Assembly: GCF_011007365.1 (NCBI RefSeq)
Contig: NZ_WFKM01000002.1
Coordinates: forward strand, 62,001 to 126,000
DNA length: 64,000 nucleotides
Reading direction: 5' to 3'
Source: Sphingobacterium sp. xlx-96
Lineage (GTDB): Bacteria; Bacteroidota; Bacteroidia; Sphingobacteriales; Sphingobacteriaceae
This document shows positions 17,361-26,345 of this stretch, one piece after another. Each line of letters starts with the position of its first letter. Position 1 is the first letter of the stretch. The notes under the pieces were generated by a model. It made no database searches, was not told the DNA's origin, and worked only from the letters and a program-made list of their open reading frames with translations. Made by a program: the position numbers and the translations under genes.

Positions 17361-20279
17361 ATGAACAAAAAGACTTTATTATTCTTAGCGTGTCAACTGT
17401 CCTGGTTTATACCACAGGCGCAAGAAGGTAAAAAGCCATTAACATGGCAAGAGATTCCGTCATGGCACTATATTCGGATGAATGGAGCGCAGCCATCAGC
17501 TGACGGGAATTGGTTTGCTTATGTAGCCGGACCTTCGGAAGGCGACCTTACATTGACTTTAAAAAAGACACAGGATACACTGAATTACAGTTATAAAATA
17601 GGTAGGCAAAGCACTCCAATAGCCTTCTCTAATAACAGTCAATACCTTGGTTTTTTCGAATCACCAAATTTCAAGGCAATCAAAGCCAATGAAAAAGCAA
17701 AAAAACCAAGTAGCAAAACACTAAAAATTGTAGCTTTAAAAGATACGGCATCAATAACCTTTGACAAGGTACAAAGCTTTAACTTTTCTAACGATGACAA
17801 CAAATGGATCGCAATCCGTTTCGAAAGTGCTCCCCCAGCTCCAGGTACTCCTAGAGGAGAAGATGCTGGCCGTGGCAAGGATCTATTGTTGTATAATCTA
17901 TCTACAAAAAAGAGCTTCAACCTAGGTAATGTCAGCGACTATAAATTCAACAAATCTGGCCAATATCTAGCTTATACCGTAGACGCAAACGGCAAAAACG
18001 GCAACGGTATATTCTTGATGGATATGGCTACAGGCTTGACGACTGCCCTTCAAAATGACGATGCCAACTTCTCAAAGATTAATTGGAACAAAGAAGGAAC
18101 TGCTTTTGCTCTGCTAAAGTCCAAAAAGGACAAAAAATACAAAACACCAGTATACTCCCTAATCGGTGTAAAAAACATCAAAGGCCAACAGGCAGAAACT
18201 TTTACCTACGCTGGATTAGATGAAAACCAGATCATGGCTGGCTTCGGAATAAGTCAAAATACGGTTCCATCTTGGAGCAAAGACTTAAGTACTGTGTTTT
18301 TTGGTATTGCCAAGCTGGAAAAAACAGAAGAACCGAAAAGCACAGAAAAAAAGATTGATAATTTAGGCAAGGATTCGACGAACAATAAACTTGCTATCGC
18401 ACAGAAAGACAGTATTGGTAAGGATGCTACTGCAACAAAAGTAGCGAAAACAGCGCCTAAGAAGCCTGAAGTCAACAAAAAAGATCTGGAAAAACCCGAT
18501 ATGATTATCTGGAACTGGCAAGACAAACGCCTACAATCTGCTCAACGCACGCAATTGCAAAGAGATAAGAACTTTATGATCATGAGCGCATGGAACATTG
18601 CCTCCAATAAGTTTGTTTCACTAGCAGATAGCGCGGTTAAATCTATTGCATTAGCACCAAACCAAACGATTGGTTATGGTTTAGATTTTACACCTTATGA
18701 GTATGAGTCTAATCTCGATGGTCAAGGATATGGTGATCTATACATTATCGATGTAAAGACAGGAGCAAAAAGACTTGCTGTAAAAAAAGTATACCTTAAT
18801 GCCTCGCGCGCCTTCTCCTTCTCGCCTAATAGTAATTTTCTATTGTATTACAATGATGGTAACTACTATACGTTGAATGTAAACAGCCTTCAAACAAAGA
18901 ATATTACCGAGAATATTCCTTCTTCATTTGTGGATATATATGACGATCACAATGTATCAAAAGTAGCGACAGGCAATTACGGTTGGACAGCAGATGGCAA
19001 GTCTGTTCTATTAAAAGACAACTTCGATCTTTGGAAAGTATCTGCCGACGGCAAATCAGCTACCACATTGACAGACAACTGGAAAGGAAAAAAATTAGCA
19101 ACGATAGCTGTTAGCAGACTTTATGAAGACGATGAAAATATAGATCTTAAAAAAGATCAGTATTTTGGCATCATCAGTCAGGAGACCAAACAAAAAGGAA
19201 TTGCGCTATTAGCTGCTGGTCAAAACAAGATGCAGATTCTAAAATTGGATGATGTTAATATCGGCCCAATAAACAAAGTAAAAAACAGTAATGCGTTGTT
19301 TTATACCGTAGAGAGCAGCAACAAAGCGCCTGAATACTACGTCAGTCAGGATAAGTTTCTAAAAAGCGAAAGCCAACTAACATCCAATACAGGTAACAAA
19401 GACAAATACGATCTTTCGGCAGGATCAAAATTGATCAGTTATGTGAGTGATCACGGAGACACCCTGCAAGCTACCCTATACCTTCCTGCGAACTATGTAG
19501 AAGGCAAATCCTATCCTACGATAACCTATATCTATGAAAGATTGACGGACGACAAAAACACGTACACACAGCCGGGCTATCCAGGTGGTGGATTTAATAG
19601 AGCAATGTATAATAGCAATGGTTATGCTGTATTGATGCCCGATATCAAATACAAATTGAACGATCCCGGTATGTCAGCTGTAGCTTGCGTAATTCCAGCG
19701 GTAAAAGCAGCCGTAGCCACAGGTATTGTAGATGAGAAAAATGTTGCTATCCACGGACATTCTTGGGGAGGATACCAAACTGCTTTCTTAATCACGCAAA
19801 CAAATATCTTCAAGGCAGCTGTTGCTGGTGCCCCACTCACCAATATGATTTCGATGTATTCTTTAATCTATTGGAATTCCGGATCATCCAACCAAGCGAT
19901 CTTCGAATCCAGTCAAGGACGCCTGACGACAGGATACTGGGACAACTGGGAAGCGTATACGCGCAACTCACCGATCTTTCACATCAAAAAGGTTAACACC
20001 CCATTAATCATCATGCACAACGATAAAGATGGCGCTGTAGACTACACGCAAGGTGTCGAATATTACAACGGCTTGAGAAGGCTTAATAAACCAGTGGTAA
20101 TGCTTACCTACAACGGCGAAAACCATGGTTTGGCTAAGGAAGTAAATAAAAAAGATTACGCTGTGCGTATGATGGAATACTTTGATTACTACTTGAAAGG
20201 TAAAGAAGCCCCAAGCTGGTGGTCAAAAGGAGTAGATTATATGGACTTAGAAAAGCACTTAGAAGAAAGAGCGTTTTAG
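17361..20279 (+). CDS. S9 family prolyl oligopeptidase-like peptidase, exported
   Basis: 972 residues with an N-terminal Sec signal peptide (MNKKTLLFLACQLSWFIPQAQ), so probably periplasmic. The N-terminal two-thirds is a WD40/beta-propeller-like gating domain. The C-terminal alpha/beta-hydrolase domain carries the triad: Ser 801 in GHSWGG, Asp at about 890 in NDKDGAVD, His 922 in GENHG. Substrates of the family are short peptides. A low-complexity Lys/Asp-rich insert of about 65 residues (roughly 315-380) interrupts the propeller and is likely an exposed loop. Monocistronic, followed by a 7-bp-period repeat. Confidence 0.92.
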   Translation: MNKKTLLFLACQLSWFIPQAQEGKKPLTWQEIPSWHYIRMNGAQPSADGNWFAYVAGPSEGDLTLTLKKTQDTLNYSYKIGRQSTPIAFSNNSQYLGFFESPNFKAIKANEKAKKPSSKTLKIVALKDTASITFDKVQSFNFSNDDNKWIAIRFESAPPAPGTPRGEDAGRGKDLLLYNLSTKKSFNLGNVSDYKFNKSGQYLAYTVDANGKNGNGIFLMDMATGLTTALQNDDANFSKINWNKEGTAFALLKSKKDKKYKTPVYSLIGVKNIKGQQAETFTYAGLDENQIMAGFGISQNTVPSWSKDLSTVFFGIAKLEKTEEPKSTEKKIDNLGKDSTNNKLAIAQKDSIGKDATATKVAKTAPKKPEVNKKDLEKPDMIIWNWQDKRLQSAQRTQLQRDKNFMIMSAWNIASNKFVSLADSAVKSIALAPNQTIGYGLDFTPYEYESNLDGQGYGDLYIIDVKTGAKRLAVKKVYLNASRAFSFSPNSNFLLYYNDGNYYTLNVNSLQTKNITENIPSSFVDIYDDHNVSKVATGNYGWTADGKSVLLKDNFDLWKVSADGKSATTLTDNWKGKKLATIAVSRLYEDDENIDLKKDQYFGIISQETKQKGIALLAAGQNKMQILKLDDVNIGPINKVKNSNALFYTVESSNKAPEYYVSQDKFLKSESQLTSNTGNKDKYDLSAGSKLISYVSDHGDTLQATLYLPANYVEGKSYPTITYIYERLTDDKNTYTQPGYPGGGFNRAMYNSNGYAVLMPDIKYKLNDPGMSAVACVIPAVKAAVATGIVDEKNVAIHGHSWGGYQTAFLITQTNIFKAAVAGAPLTNMISMYSLIYWNSGSSNQAIFESSQGRLTTGYWDNWEAYTRNSPIFHIKKVNTPLIIMHNDKDGAVDYTQGVEYYNGLRRLNKPVVMLTYNGENHGLAKEVNKKDYAVRMMEYFDYYLKGKEAPSWWSKGVDYMDLEKHLEERAF

Positions 20280-20280
20280 G

Positions 20281-20336
20281 CAATAGGCTATGGGTAATAG
20301 GCTATGGGCTCATAGCTTATTGCCTAATGCTTAAAG
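20281..20336. repeat. Degenerate tandem array, 7-bp period
   Basis: Eight consecutive 7-bp words starting one base after the peptidase stop: CAATAGG and CTATGGG alternate, then words such as CTCATAG that are near reverse complements of the first ones. The halves can pair. Confidence 0.8.
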
Positions 20337-20364
20337 CATACACACAACTTAAAGATAAAACATA

Positions 20365-20395
20365 AAAAAGGCGTTGAAAATCTTCAACGCCTTTT
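20365..20395. terminator. Terminator of the ATP synthase operon, bidirectional
   Basis: A stem AAAAGGCGTTGAA with its complement TTCAACGCCTTTT around a 4-nt loop, with A and T runs on both sides. It serves atpG and may also stop the convergent peptidase transcript. Confidence 0.9.
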
Positions 20396-20417
20396 ACATA
20401 TTTAGTTTGTTTTATTA

Positions 20418-21296
20418 TTAACCATTTGACAATGCAGCTGCACCGGATACAATCTCGGTAAGCTCTGTGGTAATAGCCGCTTGACGTGCTTGGTTGTAAG
20501 ACAGCTTCAATGCTTTCAATAAATCTCCTGCATTATCTGTTGCTTTATCCATCGCAGTCATACGTGCACCATGTTCTGACGCATTAGAATCTAAAACTGC
20601 TTTGTATAGCTGAATTTTGATCGCTTTAGGGATTAACTCTTCAATAATCTTCTCCTTAGACGGTTCGATGATATAATCAAGCTCAGCTACATTATCTTGT
20701 TTCTCCTCCGGTACCAAAGGTAAAAGCTGTTCTGAAGTCAAAATCTGAACTGCAGCATTCTGGAATCGGTTATAAACCACTTCAACGCGGTCTATATTAC
20801 CGTCCTTAAACTCCGTCATGATATACTCCGTAACCTTAGAAACATTTTCAAAATCAAGGTTATTGAATAGCTCGTTGTTATTGCCAATAACGTTAAAACC
20901 ACGCTTTGTGAAAAAATCGTGCCCACGCTTACCAATAGCGATGACACTAAGATTCCCAAGGGCATGTTGCTCCGCATATTTACTGAAGATAAGGTTATTG
21001 GTTGCTTTGATAGCATTCGCATTGAAAGCTCCTGCCAAACCTCTATTCGAAGTAATAACGACCACCAGTACTTTTGTAGGAACACGATCCTGTGTATACG
21101 GAGAATCACTACCTTCTACAGAAGAGGAAACTTGAGCTAAAATATCTCTTAATTTATTGGCATAAGGACGCAACTGCACGATTGCATTTGTCGCACGTTT
21201 TAATTTCGCAGCAGATACCATCTTCATCGCTTTGGTAATCTGTTGCGTGGATGTAACCGAGGTAATCCGGTTTCTAACTTCTTTTAAATTTGCCAT
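20418..21296 (-). CDS. atpG: ATP synthase F1 gamma subunit
   Basis: The central stalk rotor that couples the c-ring to the catalytic hexamer. 292 residues. The N-terminal helix ANLKEVRNRITSVTSTQQITKAMKMVSAAKL and the C-terminal helix with ARMTAMDKATDNA are the two long helices of the coiled-coil shaft, and the conserved SNRGLAGAFN segment lies near residue 86. Last gene of the operon, downstream of atpA after a 7-bp-period spacer. atpD and atpC are not next to it. Confidence 0.98.
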   Translation of the reverse strand: MANLKEVRNRITSVTSTQQITKAMKMVSAAKLKRATNAIVQLRPYANKLRDILAQVSSSVEGSDSPYTQDRVPTKVLVVVITSNRGLAGAFNANAIKATNNLIFSKYAEQHALGNLSVIAIGKRGHDFFTKRGFNVIGNNNELFNNLDFENVSKVTEYIMTEFKDGNIDRVEVVYNRFQNAAVQILTSEQLLPLVPEEKQDNVAELDYIIEPSKEKIIEELIPKAIKIQLYKAVLDSNASEHGARMTAMDKATDNAGDLLKALKLSYNQARQAAITTELTEIVSGAAALSNG

Positions 21297-21306
21297 ATTC
21301 CAATTT

Positions 21307-21376
21307 AAGTAGGAAGTATTTAGTAATTAGTATTTAGACTTAGAGATCTAAGTACTAAACACTAAATACCTTTTAC
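21307..21376. repeat. Degenerate tandem array, 7-bp period, inside the atp operon
   Basis: About ten 7-bp words (AAGTATT, TAGTAAT, TAGTATT and later TAAACAC, TAAATAC) fill the atpA-atpG spacer. The second half resembles the complement of the first around a central AGATCT. Confidence 0.8.
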
Positions 21377-21379
21377 TTA

Positions 21380-22954
21380 TTAATATTTTGAAGCTAATTC
21401 TTTAGCTACTGTTTCTAACACATCTGTCAACTCGTCGGAGAATTTACCAGCTTTTAATGCAGCTAAAACTTCTGGATGACGTTGTTCCAATTGTGTCAAG
21501 TATTCTTCTTCAAATTGTCTTACTTTATCCACAGGAACATTGCGCAACAATCCCTTTGTACCTGCATAGATAATAGCTACTTGCTTTTCAACAGATACCG
21601 GAGAGAACTGACCTTGTTTCAAAATCTGAACGTTACGGATACCTTTATCCAATACAGCTTTAGTAGCAGCATCAAGATCCGAACCGAATTTTGCAAAAGC
21701 TTCCAATTCACGGTACTGCGCTTGGTCTAACTTCAAGGTCCCGGCAACTTTCTTCATCGACTTGATCTGTGCGTTACCACCCACACGTGATACGGAGATA
21801 CCTACGTTGATTGCTGGACGGATACCCGCGTTGAATAAATTGGATTCTAAGAAAATCTGACCATCTGTAATCGAAATTACGTTGGTAGGGATATACGCAG
21901 ATACGTCACCTGCTTGTGTCTCGATGATAGGAAGAGCAGTCAATGAACCACCACCTTTTACCAAATGCTTGATTGACTCCGGTAAATCATTCATCTCGCG
22001 AGCGATATCGTCGGAAGAATTGATTTTTGCCGCACGCTCCAATAAACGAGAGTGAAGGTAAAATACGTCTCCAGGATAAGCCTCACGACCAGGAGGGCGT
22101 TTTAACAATAGAGACACCTCACGGTAAGCTACCGCTTGTTTTGACAAGTCATCGTATACGATCAATGCCGGACGACCTGTATCACGGAAAAACTCTCCGA
22201 TCGCAGCTCCTGCCATTGGTGCGTAGAATTGAAGTGGTGCAGGCTCTGCAGCAGAAGCAGCAACAACAACAGTATAAGCCATAGCACCTTTTTCTTCCAA
22301 TACACGTACGATGTTCGCTACTGTAGAGTTCTTCTGTCCAACAGCAACATATATACAGAATACAGGCTGACCTGCATCATAAAATTCTTTTTGGTTGATG
22401 ATCGTATCGATACAAACCGCAGTCTTACCAGTCTGACGGTCACCGATTACCAACTCACGCTGACCACGACCTACCGGAATCATCGCATCGATAGCTTTGA
22501 TACCTGTTTGTAATGGCTCAGTAACAGGTTGACGGAAAAGTACCCCTGGTGCCTTACGCTCGATAGGCATTTCGTAAGTTTCGCCTTGGATTGGTCCTTT
22601 ACCATCAATAGGTTGTCCCAATGTGTTTACTACACGCCCCAACATACCTTCACCTACTTTAATAGATGCGATACGGTTAGTACGTTTGATTGTATCTCCT
22701 TCTTTAATTTCGTCTGATGGGCCTAAAAGTACAACACCTACGTTGTCTTCTTCTAAGTTCATTACAATACCTTGTAATCCATTAGCAAACTCAACTAACT
22801 CTCCGGATTGAACTTTTGTTAAGCCGTAAACACGAGCAATACCGTCACCAACTTGTAGTACGGTACCTACTTCTTCCAATTCGGCTTCTGACTTAAAGCC
22901 CGACAATTGCTCTCTTAGAATTGCCGAAACTTCATCTGGTCTTACCTCTATCAT
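21380..22954 (-). CDS. atpA: ATP synthase F1 alpha subunit
   Basis: Non-catalytic nucleotide-binding subunit of the F1 hexamer. 524 residues. Walker A GDRQTGKT lies at 171-178, and the arginine finger region is in the [10 protein letters not shown] segment (ATP synthase alpha/beta signature with ISVSRVG). N-terminal beta-barrel, central ATPase core and C-terminal helical domain are all present. The position between atpH and atpG follows the standard order. Confidence 0.98.
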   Translation of the reverse strand: MIEVRPDEVSAILREQLSGFKSEAELEEVGTVLQVGDGIARVYGLTKVQSGELVEFANGLQGIVMNLEEDNVGVVLLGPSDEIKEGDTIKRTNRIASIKVGEGMLGRVVNTLGQPIDGKGPIQGETYEMPIERKAPGVLFRQPVTEPLQTGIKAIDAMIPVGRGQRELVIGDRQTGKTAVCIDTIINQKEFYDAGQPVFCIYVAVGQKNSTVANIVRVLEEKGAMAYTVVVAASAAEPAPLQFYAPMAGAAIGEFFRDTGRPALIVYDDLSKQAVAYREVSLLLKRPPGREAYPGDVFYLHSRLLERAAKINSSDDIAREMNDLPESIKHLVKGGGSLTALPIIETQAGDVSAYIPTNVISITDGQIFLESNLFNAGIRPAINVGISVSRVGGNAQIKSMKKVAGTLKLDQAQYRELEAFAKFGSDLDAATKAVLDKGIRNVQILKQGQFSPVSVEKQVAIIYAGTKGLLRNVPVDKVRQFEEEYLTQLEQRHPEVLAALKAGKFSDELTDVLETVAKELASKY

Positions 22955-23012
22955 TTTAACTTCGTATAAGGGGTTTTAGAATCTATTACATTTATCGATT
23001 TCGTACAAGTGC

Positions 23013-23558
23013 TTAAACACCTTGTGTTACGAAATGTCTTTCTAGTTTATTTAATTTGCCTGCGATTGTTGCATCAACCTGTCTGTCGCCTACTTTAACC
23101 ACAAATCCACCGATTAACGTAGGATCTACTTTATTGATTAAAATAACTTCAGCATTGATCTGTTGACCAATAGCAGTCTTTAACGCTTGAATATTTTCTG
23201 CTGACAATGCCGCTGCAGAAAGGACCTCGGCCTTAACAATACCATTCAGCTCATTATATTCACGGATGAATTCTAAAGCTGTAGCATAAATCAATTCGCC
23301 ACGTCCTTTGCGGATCATAATGCCAAAGAAAGCCATTATTTCAGGTCTCGCTTTGTCTTTAAAAAGAGCAGATAAAATATTCTCCTTTTTGTCTGTTTTA
23401 ATAATCGGATTACTTAAAACAGCCTGTAATTCGGAGCTCGACTTAATTATCGCTACAATCTGCTCTATATCGGCCTTTACAGCCTCTACATGGCCTTGCT
23501 CTTTTGCCAAATCTAATAAAGACTTAGCGTATCTAGAAGCAACTTTGAATACTGACAT
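23013..23558 (-). CDS. atpH: ATP synthase F1 delta subunit (OSCP)
   Basis: Links the F1 head to the peripheral stalk. 181 residues. An N-terminal helical bundle starts SVFKVASRYAKSLLDLAKEQG, and the C-terminal KVDPTLIGGFVVKVGDRQVDAT stretch is the delta/OSCP signature. It lies between atpF and atpA in the standard order, separated from atpF by a tandem heptamer array. Confidence 0.96.
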   Translation of the reverse strand: MSVFKVASRYAKSLLDLAKEQGHVEAVKADIEQIVAIIKSSSELQAVLSNPIIKTDKKENILSALFKDKARPEIMAFFGIMIRKGRGELIYATALEFIREYNELNGIVKAEVLSAAALSAENIQALKTAIGQQINAEVILINKVDPTLIGGFVVKVGDRQVDATIAGKLNKLERHFVTQGV

Positions 23559-23566
23559 GTTAAAAA

Positions 23567-23608
23567 AGTTAAAAATTAAAAATTAAAAATTAAATAGTGA
23601 GCTGATCA
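23567..23608. repeat. Tandem heptamer array between atpF and atpH
   Basis: AATTAAA three times in a row, preceded by AGTTAAA and followed by TAGTGAG and CTGATCA, all in one 7-bp phase, ending at the atpF stop codon. Confidence 0.75.
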
Positions 23609-24109
23609 CTAGTTCAATTTAACATCTTTCAACAAGTCAGAAACTAACGCCTCTTGCTTGCCTTGATCTTCAAACTCTTTAGTTAAAACCTTACGTGCGA
23701 TATCTAAAGATAAAGAAGAAACTTGGTTCTTAACTTCTGCTAAAGCTTTCAACTTTTGATCTTCAATTTCACGCTTAGCGTTTTCTATCAACTTAGCACC
23801 TTCTGTTTGCGCAGCCTCTTTCGCATCAGCAACAATCTTATCTTTCAATAATTTTGCTTCCTTAAGAATTGCGTCACGCTCTACACGGGCTTCTTTTAAC
23901 AACTGCTCATTTTCATTCGTCAAACGCGCCATTTCTAATTTAGCTTTCTCTGCAGATGCTAAAGCATCAGAAATACCTTGTTCACGTTCGTCTAATGCAT
24001 TAATGATTGGTTTCCAAGCAAATTTACCCAATAAAACCACTACGATCACTAATACAATTAGCAACCAGAAAAATAAACCGAAGGAAAAATCGTGAATTAA
24101 AGCTTCCAT
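23609..24109 (-). CDS. atpF: ATP synthase F0 b subunit
   Basis: Peripheral stalk of the ATP synthase. 166 residues: one N-terminal membrane helix (about 10-30, FFWLLIVLVIVVVLLGKFAW) and then a long highly charged helix (KAKLEMARLTNENEQLLKEA-type heptads) to about residue 150, which dimerises as a coiled coil and binds delta at its end. Confidence 0.96.
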   Translation of the reverse strand: MEALIHDFSFGLFFWLLIVLVIVVVLLGKFAWKPIINALDEREQGISDALASAEKAKLEMARLTNENEQLLKEARVERDAILKEAKLLKDKIVADAKEAAQTEGAKLIENAKREIEDQKLKALAEVKNQVSSLSLDIARKVLTKEFEDQGKQEALVSDLLKDVKLN

Positions 24110-24209
24110 TATATATGTTTAATATTTTTTAATGTTTGTTTTTTGTTAAGTAACATCATTTGCAACCAACCGTTGCAAATGATGTCCTGTACTTGTGTCA
24201 AAAATGGGC

Positions 24210-24398
24210 TTATTTACCTAAGATTAGGGCAGCAAGTGCCAAACCTTCAACTAATGCACCAATGATGATCATCGCAGTTTGAATTTTAGAAGCAGCTTCT
24301 GGTTGACGAGCGATAGCTTCCATAGCTGAACCACCGATTTTACCTAAGCCTAAACCTCCACCGATTACGATTAATCCTGCTCCAATTAAGTTGTACAT
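24210..24398 (-). CDS. atpE: ATP synthase F0 c subunit
   Basis: The proton-carrying rotor ring subunit. 62 residues, two membrane helices joined by the polar loop ARQPEAA. The ion-binding carboxylate is Glu 51 in the second helix (GALVEGLAL). The Gly-rich first helix (GLIVIGGGLGLGKIGGS) packs the inner ring. It is shorter than the 70-80 residues usual in proteobacteria, because it has almost no N-terminal tail. Absence of the Gln/Thr pattern of Na+-binding rings suggests proton use (inference). Confidence 0.96.
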   Translation of the reverse strand: MYNLIGAGLIVIGGGLGLGKIGGSAMEAIARQPEAASKIQTAMIIIGALVEGLALAALILGK

Positions 24399-24434
24399 AA
24401 TAATTATTTTATAAAATTTAACAAAAAATTCTGA

Positions 24435-25511
24435 TTAATGATGCTCTGGGTGCTCCTCTACCGCCATACCTATAAATAGCGAAGACAACATTGTAAAAAT
24501 GAAGGCCTGTAGGAAAGAAACCAATAGCTTTAAAACAAAGATGATCAACGTCAATAACATGGAAATACCAATACTACCACCTAACGTCAGTTGACTCTGA
24601 AACAAGTAAATTACAGCAATGAAACCCATGATCACAAAGTGACCCGCAGTCATATTTGCAAACAAGCGAAGCATTAACGAGAATGGTTTCGTAAAGATCC
24701 CCAACAACTCGATCGGTGCTAACAAAATCTTGAAAGGAACAGGAACACCTGGCATCCAAAAAATATGCTTCCAATATGCTTTATTTGCTTTAATATTGGT
24801 AATTAAGAACGTAACAATAGCCAAACCAAATGTTACAGTAATGTTTCCTGTCACATTGAAGCCAATTGGGGTAAGGCCCATCAGATTTAACAAGAAGATC
24901 AAAAAGAATACAGACAACAAATAAGGCATAAACTCTTTGTAACGGTGTCCAATATTAGGACGAGCCATTTCATCGCGCACATAAATAATCAATGGCTCTA
25001 AGATACGTCCAATACCAGTCGGGATAGCGTTAACGCTCTTTTTATATGTTGTCGCCAAGCTCAAGAATGCCCAAAACAATAAGATTGTAGCAATAATTAA
25101 ACCTGCCACATTCTTCGTGATCGAGAAATCCCATGGCTTTGCATTGGTCGGGTGACCTTTTTCATCATAAGTTATAGTACCTGCCACATCAGTTTTGTAA
25201 ATTTTGCCGTGGTATAACTTATAAAACTGTCCATCCTTCTCAACAATAGCTTCACCATGATGAAACTCAGCAGAAGAGAATACTTTCAAACCATTATCAA
25301 TCAAAATAACCGGCAACGCAAAACCATAATGTTTGCCTGAGGCTTTGTGACTGAACAAGGAAAAGTAATAATCATCTTTGACGTGATGTTGTGAATAAGC
25401 CGTTATTTCCTCCGGCGTAGAAATTTCCGAAGCCTGAGCTCGAACTGTGAACGGATTAACTGTAAAGAAGATTACTGTAAAAAGCAAAATTGCTCTCTTA
25501 AGACTCACCAT
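24435..25511 (-). CDS. atpB: ATP synthase F0 a subunit (long form with signal-like N-terminus)
   Basis: Stator channel subunit of the proton path. 358 residues, about 90 longer than E. coli AtpB. The extra part is an N-terminal signal-peptide-like segment (AILLFTVIFFTVNPFTVRAQA) plus about 105 periplasmic residues, a form typical of Bacteroidota. The essential channel Arg is residue 282 in SLMLRLFANMTAGH. Five or so membrane helices follow from residue 135. First F0 gene after two small membrane-protein genes. Confidence 0.96.
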   Translation of the reverse strand: MVSLKRAILLFTVIFFTVNPFTVRAQASEISTPEEITAYSQHHVKDDYYFSLFSHKASGKHYGFALPVILIDNGLKVFSSAEFHHGEAIVEKDGQFYKLYHGKIYKTDVAGTITYDEKGHPTNAKPWDFSITKNVAGLIIATILLFWAFLSLATTYKKSVNAIPTGIGRILEPLIIYVRDEMARPNIGHRYKEFMPYLLSVFFLIFLLNLMGLTPIGFNVTGNITVTFGLAIVTFLITNIKANKAYWKHIFWMPGVPVPFKILLAPIELLGIFTKPFSLMLRLFANMTAGHFVIMGFIAVIYLFQSQLTLGGSIGISMLLTLIIFVLKLLVSFLQAFIFTMLSSLFIGMAVEEHPEHH

Positions 25512-25597
25512 TTTAGACTACTATATGAATAATGAAAAATTTTGGGCAAAAATACAACTTTATTTGGCATAAAATACCAAATGACTAAAACTTTTTG

Positions 25598-26005
25598 TTA
25601 TTTTTTTTCAACAGTTCTATCCTCTTGATTCAAAGCCTGAAAGGCAATGAAAACATCGAAAAACAAAAACAGAAAAAACACAACTAAAAAGTTATACTCT
25701 ATAAAATCATTCTCAAAGACGCCCAGCCCTTTTCGAATATAAATATACCCTGCAATAACTTTGATCGTCATGATCCCTAAAAAGACAAAACCCAAATTTT
25801 TGGGCATAGCCCAATTGGTAAGCATAATTAAGACTAATGCGAACAAAGAACCTACAGCCCCAACAGCATACATGCCCAATAAGCTATACCCCGATTGCGA
25901 CCAAAGCGTACTCAATTCCATACCATCCAAAACCAGATAATGTGCAAAATAAGCAGTTACTGAAAGCAGCACCAACATCAAAATATTCTTAATATAGTTA
26001 TTCAT
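25598..26005 (-). CDS. Small membrane protein between atpZ and atpB, function unknown
   Basis: About 135 residues from the ATG at 26005, with four hydrophobic segments and a charged C-terminus (NQEDRTVEKK). The position between atpZ and atpB is that of an AtpI-type assembly factor, so a role in c-ring or F0 assembly is inferred from context only. The nine-codon extension to 26032 would start inside a dispersed repeat shared with 41957-41986 and is therefore not accepted. It may match a DUF family found in the same place in other Bacteroidota, but I cannot verify which. Confidence 0.75.
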   Translation of the reverse strand: MNNYIKNILMLVLLSVTAYFAHYLVLDGMELSTLWSQSGYSLLGMYAVGAVGSLFALVLIMLTNWAMPKNLGFVFLGIMTIKVIAGYIYIRKGLGVFENDFIEYNFLVVFFLFLFFDVFIAFQALNQEDRTVEKK

Positions 26006-26021
26006 CTTTTGTTTGTATCTA

Positions 26022-26051
26022 AAGGAAGCCATGAGCTCACTTCGTTCGGTT
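26022..26051. repeat. Dispersed short repeat (AACCGA-CGAAG-GAGCTCATGG type), copy 1, minus orientation
   Basis: On the minus strand it reads AACCGAACGAAGTGAGCTCA followed by TGGCTTCCTT. It differs at about five positions from 41957-41986. It lies between the atpZ stop and the true start of the next gene. Confidence 0.65.
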
Positions 26052-26277
26052 ATTCATCTTTACTAATTCTCTTGGCTTGCCGGATGAACTGCACCAGCGA
26101 AGCTAACACTCCAAACATGGTCCACCCTTTTGTCCACCACCCTCCTTCAACTCCAAATCGTTCATCAACCCAATCTCCAAGCAAATAACACAAGTAAATT
26201 GTTGCCCCCATCTGAAAGGGCATGGACGTAAAAACAATCCACTTACTTACTTTCTTAGGAGACTTTTCTTCTTTCAA
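26050..26277 (-). CDS. atpZ: AtpZ/AtpI-family protein
   Basis: 75 residues with two membrane helices (VFTSMPFQMGATIYLCYLLGD and GWTMFGVLASLVQFI) and a conserved aromatic/Gly region between them. AtpZ/AtpI proteins help assemble the c-ring or move Mg2+/Ca2+ for the ATP synthase; the exact role here is inferred. First gene of the operon. The only start fitting the family N-terminus is TTG at 26277. Confidence 0.85.
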   Translation of the reverse strand: MKEEKSPKKVSKWIVFTSMPFQMGATIYLCYLLGDWVDERFGVEGGWWTKGWTMFGVLASLVQFIRQAKRISKDE

Positions 26278-26296
26278 ATGATTAAAGATTGATCTG

Positions 26297-26304
26297 CAAA
26301 CTTA
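26297..26304 (-). promoter_or_regulatory. -7 element TAAGTTTG of the atp operon
   Basis: An exact TAnnTTTG match on the minus strand, 19 nt upstream of the atpZ TTG. Confidence 0.5.
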
Positions 26305-26345
26305 GATAAAAAGCTTGGTATTCGTGCTATATCTGCCTAAATAAT

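Noticed and set aside
25598..26032. Upstream start at 26032 for the small membrane protein
   Set aside because: That start lies within a dispersed repeat also present before the Fur-family gene, so the extension is repeat sequence read as protein.
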